Assembly (NCBI GenBank): GCA_029582155.1
Contig: CM055897.1
Coordinates: 92,331,829-92,395,828 of the forward strand
Direction: 5' to 3'
DNA: 64,000 nucleotides
Origin: Panopea generosa
Lineage: Eukaryota; Mollusca; Bivalvia; Adapedonta; Hiatellidae
Shown: positions 46,401 through 56,369 of the stretch, piece after piece
How positions within the stretch are numbered: the first letter of the stretch is position 1
Layout of the letters: the number at the start of each line of letters is the position of its first letter
Program-made: the position numbers and the translations under genes
The notes under the pieces: model-generated
Seen by the model: the letters and a program-made list of their open reading frames with translations, nothing else
What the model was told of the DNA's origin: nothing
Database searches by the model: none

Positions 46401-49400
46401 GACACATGTCATAGTGTGTTATATACAGAATACGTAACTTTAAGTAAAAGCAGTAGCTTAGTTAATTTGGTTCCTTCATTACTTCCCTTAGGCCTATGAT
46501 CTAAATATAACTAACACAGTGCACGGATTTCACACTCATTATAATGACTTTTACATTGTTGAACTACGCCACATTAATTTTGTGTGTGTTAATAACCATA
46601 ACTGTGGGAAATACTGATTATACCTGCAGGTAATTATATGTTATAGTTTCCAATAAACCGTAACATATTTTTTTGTATAATTGAAATCATTGAAATTGTT
46701 TAATATAATAAGTAAATAAGATATTTGTAAATGTTATATTGAACTGCAATTGTACAAGCCACCATCACCGAACACGTCGTATATTGACTGTTTTATTATA
46801 TGTATCATGATAGTATTTATTGTTTCTGATGTTTGTTTCAGAATGCATGGTAGATATATATATATAGAATGATTGGCGATATATAAAACTATTGAAAAAT
46901 CTACACGTGTTCATGTATCTAAATACCCAATCAAATTGTCCTACCGAATCCAGCGCATCTAGGGTTAGGGGAGAAGGCGGTGACACGCACACATTGGTAC
47001 ATACCACGATTCAGACCTACATGTATACTTATAAACACTCATTGTCACTTTAATATCAATTACCAATTACATAATATGCGATATAAGAAAGCGCTTGGTC
47101 ATGTGGAAGAGCATCGGACCCATGATAGGAGGGTCGTTGGTTCGATCCTCCCCTACGGCTATGTGCGTGTGTGTGTGTGTGTAGGGGGGGGGGGGTCTTG
47201 AGCAAGATACTTTATCAAGATATGCTTAGTACTGGTTCTACCCAGGAAGACCTCGAGCATGATTTGTCTAAGTTGCAATAACTTGTTTTACAAACGAAGG
47301 AAAATAAATAAGTTTTAATCATATACCACCTTAAAACAACCGTGCCCCACTTTCACTAAAACGGCTCCAAAGTATTATATTTCGCTATCAATTAAAATTA
47401 AGATAGGAGTATGGTGAAAAACGTATTAATTGCATGTTTGTGTTTAAAATGAGTACAAAACAGAGCACAAACTCATCCACACACTTACATGTTTAACTGT
47501 TCTTTGTTTTTGACAGCATCTTATTCGTGTCGGCTTCATTGGGAGAACCTATACTAATGGAAATACAGCAAGATGCCGTATCAACGTCAACATTGAATGG
47601 GTATACTTGATGGAATCGTTAAAGTCTACGAGTAATATCTCGTCCTTCCTCTAAAACTGCAGCATGACATTATAATGAGATGGCTGATATTGATATTGAC
47701 TAGGTAAAATAAAATCGTGAAAAGCCACGTGTTGATATAAACCCTGTGCTACCCATTATTCGAGTTCAATTTACATGTACCAATTACATAAATACAAAAA
47801 TAATTCGTAGTATTTTATTCGACGAAGAAAATGTTACAACGTGCAGTAAGGTGCGTTTTAAGGTAAACAGAACTGTCGTTTGGGCATGCGCGTTAGCACA
47901 AATCTAGACTGAGTCTCTATATTTTAATCCAGAAAAACAGAACACGACTTAATGGCCATACCGCCCAGCCAGCCAAGATAGATTTATCTGAATAACGAGT
48001 TTCCAGTATTTCAAACATATCTGATGACGATTACTGTGTTTTATTCAGTTTAAAACTCATTTTTTACTTCAATTGAGAAACAAGTTCTCACAACTTGGAC
48101 AAATTACGCTCAAAGTCCTATATAGAACAAGCACTAAGCATATGAGGATAACGTTTCTTGCCCAAAGGCACCAAATAAAGCCGTGGCGAAGGATCGAACC
48201 CACCAACCCTACCCCATTTGGACCCGATGCTCTACCACTTGGGCCAAGCACTCCAAGTTTACATAAAGGATATCATGCCAGTTGTTCACTATAAGTAATG
48301 ATGCTAGCAGCACGAATGCATTGATGAGGTCATTAAAGTTTGTTTTACAATATCGGTTACTGGAAAACAGACTATTGTTCAAGGCGTTGTTGTTACAGTT
48401 CAACTGGTCAACCGTTGGCGTTGGATAATTGTAACCTAGAAACTGAAACTTGTCCGCAAAAATCTCCATTCCGACAATTGCAAATGCATAAAAGACAATC
48501 TGAAAATTAGTTTAACATAATTTAGAAAATAAAGATAACATGAAAATCAAAATTAAATAGTTATTAACGATCTTTTATTTTGAATCAATATTAAATCATA
48601 TTTTTTCAGTATGGTACTGCATTGGATACAGTGTTGACCGTCTACGCCAGATATCGCGGCGTCAATCCCTGTCCCGACCAGATGACTTCTCAAACACACC
48701 ACTCAGTATTGGTCAGGAGCGTAATTTGTGTTTGAGCTGATATACATAAGTATTAACTTACTTTCGAACACTTTCATTTTTTGCAATTATACTCAATAAT
48801 GTATTTGCCAAATAGTTAAGTAGATTAAATGAAATCAACTGAAGACTTGTTCAGATGTTATGACATACATCGATTCATTACTGTAGAGGAAGAACGAACA
48901 AACACTGGTAATAGTTTCCCAATAAAAATATATTTTTGCAATTTAATATCTCAAAATCTTTTGATTATTATTTATATAACTGAAAGTGAAAAAAAATACT
49001 CACAAATAGAATTCCACAATACGTGAAGATGGAGAAAGAGACATTTAAAACAGCATCGAAAATAATTCGAAATCTGAAAAAAACAACACATTATGTAATT
49101 AAATATTTATCAATCATATCATTCTTAGACAATTCAGCAAAATATGTTCAGTGACGTAATGGCACTTACCATGTAGAACAAACTAAGTAATCTTAAATCA
49201 TTAGAGACACTATGGGTTAAACGTAGAACTGTTGGTCATATTAATGGTGAAAACTGTGGTCAAGTTAACCTTTAACTCTGCGTGATGTTTTCAGCTTTAA
49301 ACATACGATTAAGACATCTTTCTTATTGTCTTTATTAATTCGATAAGCTTAAAGACATGTATCTTCCTTTTGTATCGTGCATATGTAAACATTTCATGAT

Positions 49401-52400
49401 AAAATGCCAACTCTTCATATAATCCAATGTAGTATTCACCTTTGTATATCGTGATAAAATTTTCTAGCCTGCGGTATAGAACTATTTGTAGTTTCACCAA
49501 GAGGTGAAACAAAGTCATATCTCCGTGCGGTCGAATATAGTTGCTGTGCTCACTTTAACATTATTATACAGTGCCATTGATTAAACAGTTTATCTCACCT
49601 GTCGAACTCCACCAGACATCTTAAAACTCGAAAAATACGAAATACATTCAATACGCTCATCGCTTCGGCATTAATTGTATCTAAAATAGAAATTGTATAT
49701 TATAAACCATACAGAATATAATGTACATAACAAACATAACTTATTGTACATACCGCACAAAACATAGTGTACATGCCGCACAAAACATAGTGTACATACC
49801 GCACACAACATAGTGTACATACCGAACATAGCATATGGCAGATACCATATCAAACATATTGCACATATAGTACAAAACATATTATACATACCGAACAAAA
49901 CATATTGTACACACAATACAAAACATACTGTATACACAATACAAAACATAGTACACATATCGCACCAAACATATTATACACACAATACAAAACACACATA
50001 CTGCACAAAACATATTGTACACACAGTACAAAACATATTGTACACACAATACGAAACATAGTACACAAACTGCATAAAACATATTGTACACACAATACAA
50101 AACATATTGTACATACAATACAAAACATAATACCCATACCGCAACAAAACATACTGTACATAAAAACAAAACATAGTACACATGCTGCACAATACATAGT
50201 GTACACACAATACAAAACATAGTACACATACCGCACAAAACACTTTGTACACACAATACAAAACATATTACACATATTGTACAAAACATCATGTACACAC
50301 AATACAAAACATATTACACATACTGCACAAAACATATTGTTCACACAATACAAAACATATTACACATATCGCACAAAACATATTGTATACACAATACAAA
50401 GCATATTACACATATCGCACAAAATATATTGTACACACAATACAAAACATCTTGTACACACAATACAAAACATAATGTACACATAATACAAAACATATTA
50501 CACATACCGCACAAAACATATTGCACACACAATAAAAAACATATTACACATGCCGTAGATAGCATATTGTTGTAGTAGAACACAGTTTATGGCTTTGGAA
50601 ATATAGTAGAACCATGTATATATTTTTAAGATTCATGGTGGAACAAGGGTATAGAGAATATAAAAGAGCAGGACACATGGTTAGGTAAATATAACAGAAC
50701 AAGTTGTATGTTTAAATATAGTAGAACAATGAACATGGTTTATTGAAAACTCACGTTATGTGGTTTATAAAAAAAAGAACATATAGGCATATGACAGGCT
50801 AACCACGTTCTATATAGGGATTGTAGTTAATATTGAAATTAACAATTGAACGCATATTGTACATTGTTTTACCGTATCTATAGTAACAACACATACCGGT
50901 AAAACCAACATTGTCTTGAAGCAGTAAAATAAAATAAAAAATACTATTATGATCGGCAGGGCCAGTATTGTAACAACCATACAGAGTATTAAGTAAACTT
51001 TATCCTTGATCACTTCAAATAGAACATAAAAAGCTAAAGGATTACCAACGCTGATGATACAATTATTAAGAATGGTGTGTATAGTTTATGATATAGAAAT
51101 GATATTTGAAAATAAAGTATGACACCTGCTGTGATGATTTCTGACTTTTTCATCTCAGTGAGCACCAGCATGACAAGCGATACAAGGGTAATAATCACGT
51201 CCGTGCTGTAAATGTAAACAACAATAGTTATGTGCAATACCACACAATAATGTCGCGAATCTGTATTACACTAGATATAATATAAACAGCAATAGTTATG
51301 TGCAATATCATACAATAATGTCGCGAGTCTGTATCACACTAGACATAATGTCATGAATCTTTATTACACAAGACATAATGTCATAAGTTTTTATTACACT
51401 GTACTTAATGTTCAAAAGGATACAAGGATACAACTGATCTGCAAGTAAGAACAACACTCGCTTGCCAATAATACGTTCTGAAGGCAGATAGAAGTTTGTG
51501 GTTCGCTGTTACCGTAATGTTACTCTTAAAATATGCAGATAACGTAGTCTGCCCGTATTGTAGTAAAACTCTCAGGGTTATAGTGAGTACATACCTATTG
51601 TATTGTTTGAATATGTACCCTCTATGTGCTGGTAACCTTATGTATTTGTAGATACAACGACTATTTCTACTAAACTATTGCTATATATAAATTAAGATTC
51701 ATGAAGTGAAGCTAACATGCGCAATATAAGCATACATACATAATGTGGAGGACGTATACTTCCTATAAAATTTAACTACCTCTAATCTGTTTTCTGTTCT
51801 GTGATTAACACCATGATACAATGGATGTCACAGTCAACAGTGAAAATCCCTGCAACTGTATCATTTTACATAGTTGACATTTTTAATCTTGGATGTTTTA
51901 TAAGTTCGTGTTTTATATCCAGCTTTTATATTCTAATGTAATACATTTTAAATATGTTACTTGATCTCAGTCGAAATGTTGCTGTTATTACAATGCCCGA
52001 ACATTATTTATATAAACTACAAAATGGCATAATTACCAGCCTTGTCTGTACACTTGTATTATATAAACTACAAAATGGCATAATAAACAGCCTTGTCTGT
52101 ACACTTTGTATTAGTTGGCATAATTAACAGCCTTGTCTGTACACTTTGTATTAGTTGGCATAATTAACAGCCTTGTCTGTACACTTTGTATTAGTTGGCA
52201 TAATTAACAGCTTTGTCTGTACATTTTGTATTAGTTGGCATAATTAACAGCCTTGTCTGTACACTTTGTATTAGTTGGCATAATTAACAGCCTTGTCTGT
52301 ACACTTTGTATTAGTTGGCATAATAAACAGCCTTGTCTGTACACTTTGTATTAGTTGGCATAATTAACAGCCTTGTCTGTACACTTTGTATTAGTTGGCA

Positions 52401-55400
52401 TAATTAACAGCCTTGTCTGTACACTTTGTATTAGTTGGCATAATAAACAGCCTTGTCTGTACACTTTGTATTAGTTTGCATAATTAACAGCATTGTCTGT
52501 ACACTTTGTATTAGTTGGCATAATTAACAGTCTTGTCTGTACACTCTGTATTAGTTGCTGACGTAGTGTTAGATACGAAATACTACACACTTTGGAAGTT
52601 AGTACACATGTATTAAGACATTATCAATAAATAGCATATATTCATTTAATGTATTATTATTTGGTAACTGCTTGACAGACACTAATGTTAAATTACAATT
52701 CATTTGTTAAATATATATATAAAGCAGCATTATTTCTGTACGCACATAACTTTTCCCTAAGGCTACTATAATTGAAAACATTTTGGTGCATACAAACTGC
52801 CAATGTTTCAGAGAAGAATCTATTCAAAATATGTAAAATGTAAAACTATACGATACCACCTTTCATTTTAACGCTGGCATTCACTCTATTACGCTATATG
52901 AGAATATTTAGTTAATAAACCTGCTCAGTCAATATGACCATAATATACATTTTGTGAAATTTGTTGGAAACAACAATTTTAGTTACTTACATGTGCTGAA
53001 ATTTGAGGAAGTAACGTTTGGTACCAAATGCGTACCATTTCAGAATAATTTCCAGAAAATACAAGGCGAAGAACAGCCAATCAGCGACCTCCACGTTGAG
53101 ACATATCATAATGACGTTGACGATCACGACGCCATCATACAACAGACTAAAGTAACTGTTGAAACGAAACAAACCTTTAACATTACTTTGAATAGAACAT
53201 TGTATGAGTAAGTATAGTAATACTTTATTATTTTAATGTTGTTGTTTTGCGTAGTTAGTAGGCTTGGCCAGTTAAAGAGGCTGGACTTATGACATCGTGT
53301 TAGTAAACGAGCATTTGTTTATTGTATCATACATTGGCGAATAAACAATTAGAACTTCATTTTAGTACGTCCTATAACTGAGAAATTAAAAGATCAACAT
53401 TTTATTTTTTTGCGTTCTTTCAGGTTATGTTTTCGTATGCCGTTTTAAAGAACAAAATGTGAGACTACATGTCGGGTTGCAGTTTATTATTTGGTCAATA
53501 TAAACTGAACTAGGAAAGATATTTTCTGTTATATAGCATTTTATAAATATTCAGTTGCATGGTTTATATATAAAAACTTCAAAACTATTGACGATATAAA
53601 TGACGTTTCTTTAAGTGTTCACAGACAACATAACACATATGCGTTCATATATTCATAGAAATTAAACATTTTATTTGGAAGTATATAGACATATTCCAAA
53701 ACTTACATAGTTTGGACAGCAGTGATGAGCTTCGTACTAAATTTGGACATATAGATGGCTGGACAGTAGATTTCCATGAAGGTTTTCCTCTCGGATACTT
53801 CCGACAAAGGCACGTTCAACAAGTCAGATACACTTAAAAACTGCTGGCGACCTATGTGAAACAAGAAGAATAAATACCGGGGTTGATAGCATTGTTATAT
53901 ATGATAGGCATAAAAATGATAACATTATTTTTAATTTACCATAATTACAGTGTATATCAAGACACAAGTTTGATGACACTCTCGACGGTGGGGCTAGAGT
54001 AGTTTGGGTGCATCATAAACCTGGTTTTGACGCCCAAATTATGTTTGCTATTGGCTTCCAAAGTAGCGACAATTTTAATAGTATGTGAATTCTTGCTCGG
54101 TTTTAATGTTTTACTGCAATAATGAAATCCATGTTCATTGTCTAGATGTTGAGGACCACAGTGAAGTGTATTAACGTTGTTACCATTATTGAATAGATCA
54201 TAATTATTATCATTTATTATTTTGTACATTCAGTCCGTGTATACACATATAAGGGATGTTTGATTATAAGACTACGGCATAGGACAACTGGAGACTTTAT
54301 ACATGAAAACATTATGTAACACAATTAACACTTATCCTTGTGCGATGATAATGATGATATTTTTTTTATCGTCGCCACCGGTTTCCCGCCTCCAGTAGAG
54401 TATTAATAATTTTAAATCTTTGGATGATAGTTCAGAGATACAGAATTTTGTAGTGTCCCTGGTTCTTTTACATGCCCGATGTGAGGCACTGATACGAAAA
54501 ACTGAGAAGTATTTTAGTAGGAGGAGCGGTGGATCGAACCTGCAACCCCTGGGTTATCAGTCCAAGGCTTTAACCACTGGACCACTAATCCGCTCTTATC
54601 ATTTTGTATTCAATACTCAGATATTTATAATTACATCAAACGTTGCCACCAAAAATACTCGATATAAGAGTGACTTCCCTTTGCTGTGGAATAGTTTTGT
54701 TTTTCACAACAGCAAACACAGGGCAAATGTAGCAACTTTGTATGTGTCAAATATTTGAGCTTGTCCTCAACACTGTAATTTAACATCAATGTAAACTGAC
54801 TTTTAGTGAGATTTTTTTTTATGGCGGGAACTCTGACACGTGCTAGACGAAACGTTTTAATTACAGCAAAATGCAAAGTTCGCAAATTTTGTTTTAATTA
54901 AAATAACTTTAATCAAGTATGTAAAATGATAGATGTATATGTCATATGATCCTTTTCATATGTTTCAAAATTATTTAAACCAAGTTATGCTAAACTGTTA
55001 GAACAATATGCGACATTTCTAATTTATTTACATGTCAATGTTCGTAAGCTACTACGACTATTCTTTTTAATTATATTTATATTTCAGCAATATTTTGAAT
55101 GCATGTAATCATCACCATACCTTTTTCTTAAAATGATGCAATGCCATGTTTTACCATGTTGCTACTTAGCTGAGATTGGGCGGATGCAAAGTGCAAAGTG
55201 TATTTATAATATTACACATTTATAGTCTCTTATACTTCTGATAGAATGACATGGTTTATGTGGTAATGTTATGTTAAACTGTAAATGTTATATGTTTATA
55301 CTATGATGAGACTTTAATAAAAGATATATACTCTATTCGATTTAAGTCGATAGAGTATTTGCTGGTCACGTCAAAAGTGGCGGATTCGACCAAATGGTCT

Positions 55401-55807
55401 CTCTAGAAAACACAACCCAGTACTGGCTACATCCGGTAGCAGGTTCGAGAACAAATCACATAAGCTTTGAGTTATTTTGCCATTGGGTCGAGCATGGGAT
55501 AGAACCTGCGAACTCAATCGCTAGCGGTCAATACACCATCAAAAATCCGCTTGAATTTACTTGTTTTGATACCTCAGATTAATTAAGATTTATTTTCAGT
55601 CTTACTGATGTGTCCGGATTTATCAGTGTCCAAAACCATCATTAGAAGGTCGATCTGGAATTTCGTTTTTTCAGGATGTGCCAGTTTAATCAAGCGTGAC
55701 CAGGTTTTGTACGTTACCATCTCCTTCCCGCCCATGTTGATTTTGATCTTCTCGAACGCTTGATGAAGAATCTTGGTCTTCATGCGAGCCGAGTGTTTAA
55801 TTTGGTT
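40318..55807 (-). CDS. Two-pore cation channel, 3' 11 exons (TPC-A), partial
   Basis: Exons join complement(55606..55807, 53707..53851, 52991..53155, 51126..51205, 49599..49680, 49004..49073, 48274..48499, 45917..46007, 44762..44884, 41601..41770, 40318..40415) give 1,452 bp, 483 residues plus stop, with every phase agreeing. In order: domain I-II linker with an EF-hand-like loop (DTDKSGHISRQQ), IIS1 and IIS2 (DGVVIVNVIMICLN; DWLFFALYFLEIILKWYAFG), IIS3 (DVIITLVSLVMLVLT), IIS4 (VFRIFRVLR), IIS5 through IVFYAFAIVGMEIF, pore helix and filter (YCKTNFNDL...LIVNNWH), IIS6 and the cytosolic tail. VNNW is the domain II filter typical of animal TPC1/2/3. Domain I is missing: it must lie beyond the right edge or in exons I could not find. 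Three evenly spaced Arg in IIS4 suggest a voltage-sensitive type. The product should be an endolysosomal Na+/Ca2+ channel. Confidence 0.85.
41601..41770 (-). CDS. TPC-A exon 10 of those seen (cytosolic tail)
   Basis: Acceptor actatttacttgtag, donor AAAAGAG|gtgaat. Encodes GRDIEEQKQKQSGQQTNTTG, a Gln/Thr-rich spacer, then RRLTMRQGPTPKPNLSRYDG and IRFHIKKR. Phase 2 in, phase 1 out, matching both neighbours. The spacer is not conserved; the support is phase, splice sites and position. Confidence 0.7.
42182..42469 (+). mobile_element. SINE family A, copy 2
   Basis: gggcccgattagttaagtca, gtgagttcgaatccccgccc, catagtgtctcattatcatt, tcgagtactggttaaccttt, ggttaggttaactgaacg, ctcgatagcaaaaagataac. 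In the intron before the 41770 exon, antisense to TPC-A. Confidence 0.87.
42955..43455. repeat. Degenerate tandem duplication (about 310 bp)
   Basis: The sequence attcagtttataata, tttcggtctataca, then aaccgctctgcgattctg occurs at about 43039-43150 and again at about 43340-43415, with tttattccat leading each copy. A weaker third copy starts before 42990. Confidence 0.65.
43856..43876. repeat. (TA)n microsatellite
   Basis: About ten TA dinucleotides in a TPC-A intron. Confidence 0.95.
44255..44550 (+). mobile_element. SINE family A, copy 3 (best head)
   Basis: gggcccggtaagctcagtcg, gttacgcgtctgaccatcaa and gtgagttcgaatccccaccc form good A and B boxes. The body matches copies 1 and 2, with tail ctcgatggcataaaaaatga, cgttaaatattcaataaaca. 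The three copies differ by roughly 10-20% by eye, so the family is not young. Confidence 0.88.
44762..44884 (-). CDS. TPC-A exon 9 of those seen (end of IIS6)
   Basis: Acceptor ttttttgtttcag. Completes Asn, then IVTAFILDMFMHEYTFSKKG, NIDTKVEHTIKQLNLGIDDE and two bases of Thr before an AAAC|gtattt donor. NIVTAFILD is the cytosolic end of IIS6 (compare N-V-AFILE-F in the family). Reading through the donor would reach a stop after eight codons, an alternative short end. Confidence 0.8.
45917..46007 (-). CDS. TPC-A exon 8 of those seen (IIS6), after the U12 intron
   Basis: 91 bp encoding (V)MCEGFVLVTSKAARIYFMMF, then HLCVAVVVMK with a GAA|gtaagt donor. The exon start at 46007 is chosen because it follows the U12 branch site TTCCTTAAC by about 10 nt, keeps frame with phase 1, and gives VNNWHVMCEGF, the expected spacing after the filter. 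The alternative AG 12 bp downstream also keeps frame but deletes four residues. Confidence 0.75.
47085..47300 (+). mobile_element. SINE family B, best copy
   Basis: gcgcttggtcatgtggaaga, gcatcggacccatgatagga, gggtcgttggttcgatcctc make a good tRNA-like head; then a GT and poly(G) insertion, cttgagcaagatactt, gcttagtactggttctaccc, aggaagacctcgagcatgat, ttgtctaagttgcaataact. In the U12 intron of TPC-A, antisense to the gene. Confidence 0.8.
48085..48252 (-). mobile_element. SINE family B, reverse copy beside a splice site
   Basis: On the minus strand gtgcttggcccaagtggtag, agcatcgggtccaaatgggg, ttggtgggttcgatccttcg, then tttgggcaagaaacg, gcttagtgcttgttctata and ttgtccaagttgtgagaact. Same orientation as TPC-A and starting about 20 nt inside the U12 intron. 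It lacks the simple-repeat insertion seen in the 47085 copy. Confidence 0.8.
48274..48499 (-). CDS. TPC-A exon 7 of those seen (IIS5 end, pore, filter)
   Basis: Acceptor ctaattttcag, phase 0 in, phase 1 out. Encodes IVFYAFAIVGMEIFADKFQF, a luminal turret with Asn-rich sequence and two sequons (NNS, and NCN is not one), Cys residues, then RYCKTNFNDLINAFVLLASL and LIVNNWH. NFND..N.FV.L...L.VNNW is the diagnostic pore helix and filter of domain II in animal TPCs. Confidence 0.88.
49004..49073 (-). CDS. TPC-A exon 6 of those seen (S4-S5 linker, IIS5)
   Basis: Acceptor tgtttttttcag, donor ATTT|gtgagt. Completes Arg, then FRIIFDAVLNVSFSIFTYCG ILF. It runs directly into IVFYAFAIVGMEIF, together forming IIS5. 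Confidence 0.82.
49599..49680 (-). CDS. TPC-A exon 5 of those seen (IIS4 voltage sensor)
   Basis: Acceptor tctattttag, donor GACAG|gtgaga. Encodes TINAEAMSVLNVFRIFRVLR CLVEFD. Three Arg at every third position (FRIFRVLR) form a voltage-sensor helix. TPC2 in mammals lacks a key Arg here and is voltage-insensitive, whereas TPC1 and TPC3 keep them. Confidence 0.84.
49690..50580. repeat. 23-bp minisatellite (about 38 units)
   Basis: Unit acaaaacatattgtacacacaat with an alternating variant ending in acacatatcgc; the pair gives a 46-bp higher-order unit. It begins only about 10-40 bp upstream of the IIS4 exon acceptor, in the intron between IIS3 and IIS4. Confidence 0.95.
51126..51205 (-). CDS. 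TPC-A exon 4 of those seen (IIS3)
   Basis: Acceptor gtttacatttacag, donor GCAG|gtgtca. Encodes TDVIITLVSLVMLVLTEMKK SEIITA. The Asp in S3 is the conserved acidic residue of voltage-sensor domains. Confidence 0.83.
51230..51400. repeat. Small degenerate duplication (cataatgtcgcgaatctgta)
   Basis: The phrase acaatagttatgtgcaatac followed by acaataatgtcgcgaatctg occurs twice (51220 and 51288), then decays into ataatgtcatgaatcttta and ataatgtcataagttttta. Confidence 0.75.
52023..52556. repeat. 40-bp minisatellite (about 13 units)
   Basis: Unit ttggcataattaacagcctt followed by gtctgtacactttgtattag. The first two units differ (ttatataaactacaaaatgg). Low divergence between units indicates recent expansion. 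In the intron between IIS2 and IIS3. Confidence 0.97.
52991..53155 (-). CDS. TPC-A exon 3 of those seen (IIS1-IIS2)
   Basis: Acceptor gtttcgtttcaacag, donor CACAT|gtaagt. Encodes YFSLLYDGVVIVNVIMICLN, a short loop VEVAD, WLFFALYFLEIILKWYAFGT and KRYFLKFQH. ALYFLEIILK is the typical S2 with the conserved Glu. Confidence 0.86.
53707..53851 (-). CDS. TPC-A exon 2 of those seen (linker to IIS1)
   Basis: Acceptor ttgtttcacatag, donor ACTAT|gtaagt. Encodes RQQFLSVSDLLNVPLSEVSE and RKTFMEIYCPAIYMSKFSTK LITAVQT, which completes the EF-hand-like helix begun in the previous exon and leads into domain II. Confidence 0.82.
54515..54600 (-). mobile_element. tRNA-like SINE head
   Basis: On the minus strand gagcggattagtggtccagt ggttaaagcc, then aggggttgcaggttcgatcc accgctcc: good A and B boxes and a closing gagcgg/ccgctc stem. 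It may be a tRNA pseudogene or the head of a further SINE family. In a TPC-A intron. Confidence 0.6.
55606..55807 (-). CDS. TPC-A first exon seen (I-II linker, EF-hand-like)
   Basis: Acceptor ctgtatattgcag, donor CATCA|gtaaga, phase 0 in and 1 out. Encodes NQIKHSARMKTKILHQAFEK, IKINMGGKEMVTYKTWSRLI, KLAHPEKTKFQIDLLMMVLD and TDKSGHI. With the next exon the loop DTDKSGHISRQQ has Asp at 1 and 3, Ser at 5, Gly at 6, Ile at 8, but Gln where Glu is needed at 12, so Ca2+ binding is doubtful. Confidence 0.83.
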
Positions 55808-56369
55808 CTGCAATATACAGGTTGACAAATATATATAATAATAAGGTATCAATTCGCAATATGCCACGCCACTCAGAAATAATACAGCTACTGTGTTTTG
55901 ACACTGTTTATAATAATGTATTATTTGTAATAAGAAAAAAACATGTCGTGTGTCAGCGTTTATTTAATAGGCACGAACATAACCTTTTAACCCTAAACGT
56001 GCAAACATGAGACAGAAATATACCATCATCAGGAATTCATCCAATGTATAGTATATCAATTTTAATTATTCAAAAGCAGATAACAATGACCCGTTGATAT
56101 AATTGTGAACGCCAGCTGTGAATGACGGTAATAACATATCGAGTTTATTTCAATTTCATTTTAACTTAACAAAACAAAATATAGAGACTTGTACAACTCT
56201 AGACAAATTCAGATTTAATAAGTCTTGTACTCGGCATTAATTATTATTACAGACAGACAATGGTAAGGTCTTACATACAACAAATATTTAATAATGTTTT
56301 AACAATGTCAATTAAACTACTTCGTGTTTTCGTAGAATTGCTTCGGAGAAGTAAAGAGAATCCTTAGTG

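Larger units (their letters stand above)
46008..48273 (-). other. U12-type intron, AT-AA termini, in TPC-A
   Basis: In transcript direction the intron begins ATATCCTTTATG (exact U12 AT-type donor) after TGGCATG and ends TTTTCCTTAACTCACTTTAA. TTCCTTAAC is an exact U12 branch site, and no pyrimidine tract follows, as expected. The ordinary GT donor five codons later (TAT|gtaaac) cannot be joined in frame to any AG acceptor near the next exon. Two family B SINEs lie inside, one starting about 20 nt from the donor. Confidence 0.7.

Noticed and set aside
48263-48273. Ordinary GT donor TTTAT|gtaaac for the filter exon of TPC-A
   Set aside because: It leaves phase 0, and no AG acceptor near the next exon gives GGATTC in that phase; it would need a missing base or an unseen microexon. 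The U12 motifs explain the junction better.
49671-50583. Open frames with YVLYCVYNMFCAV repeats on the minus strand and KTYCTHNTKH on the plus strand
   Set aside because: By-products of the 23-bp array in a TPC-A intron; both strands are open in a similar way and no domain is present.
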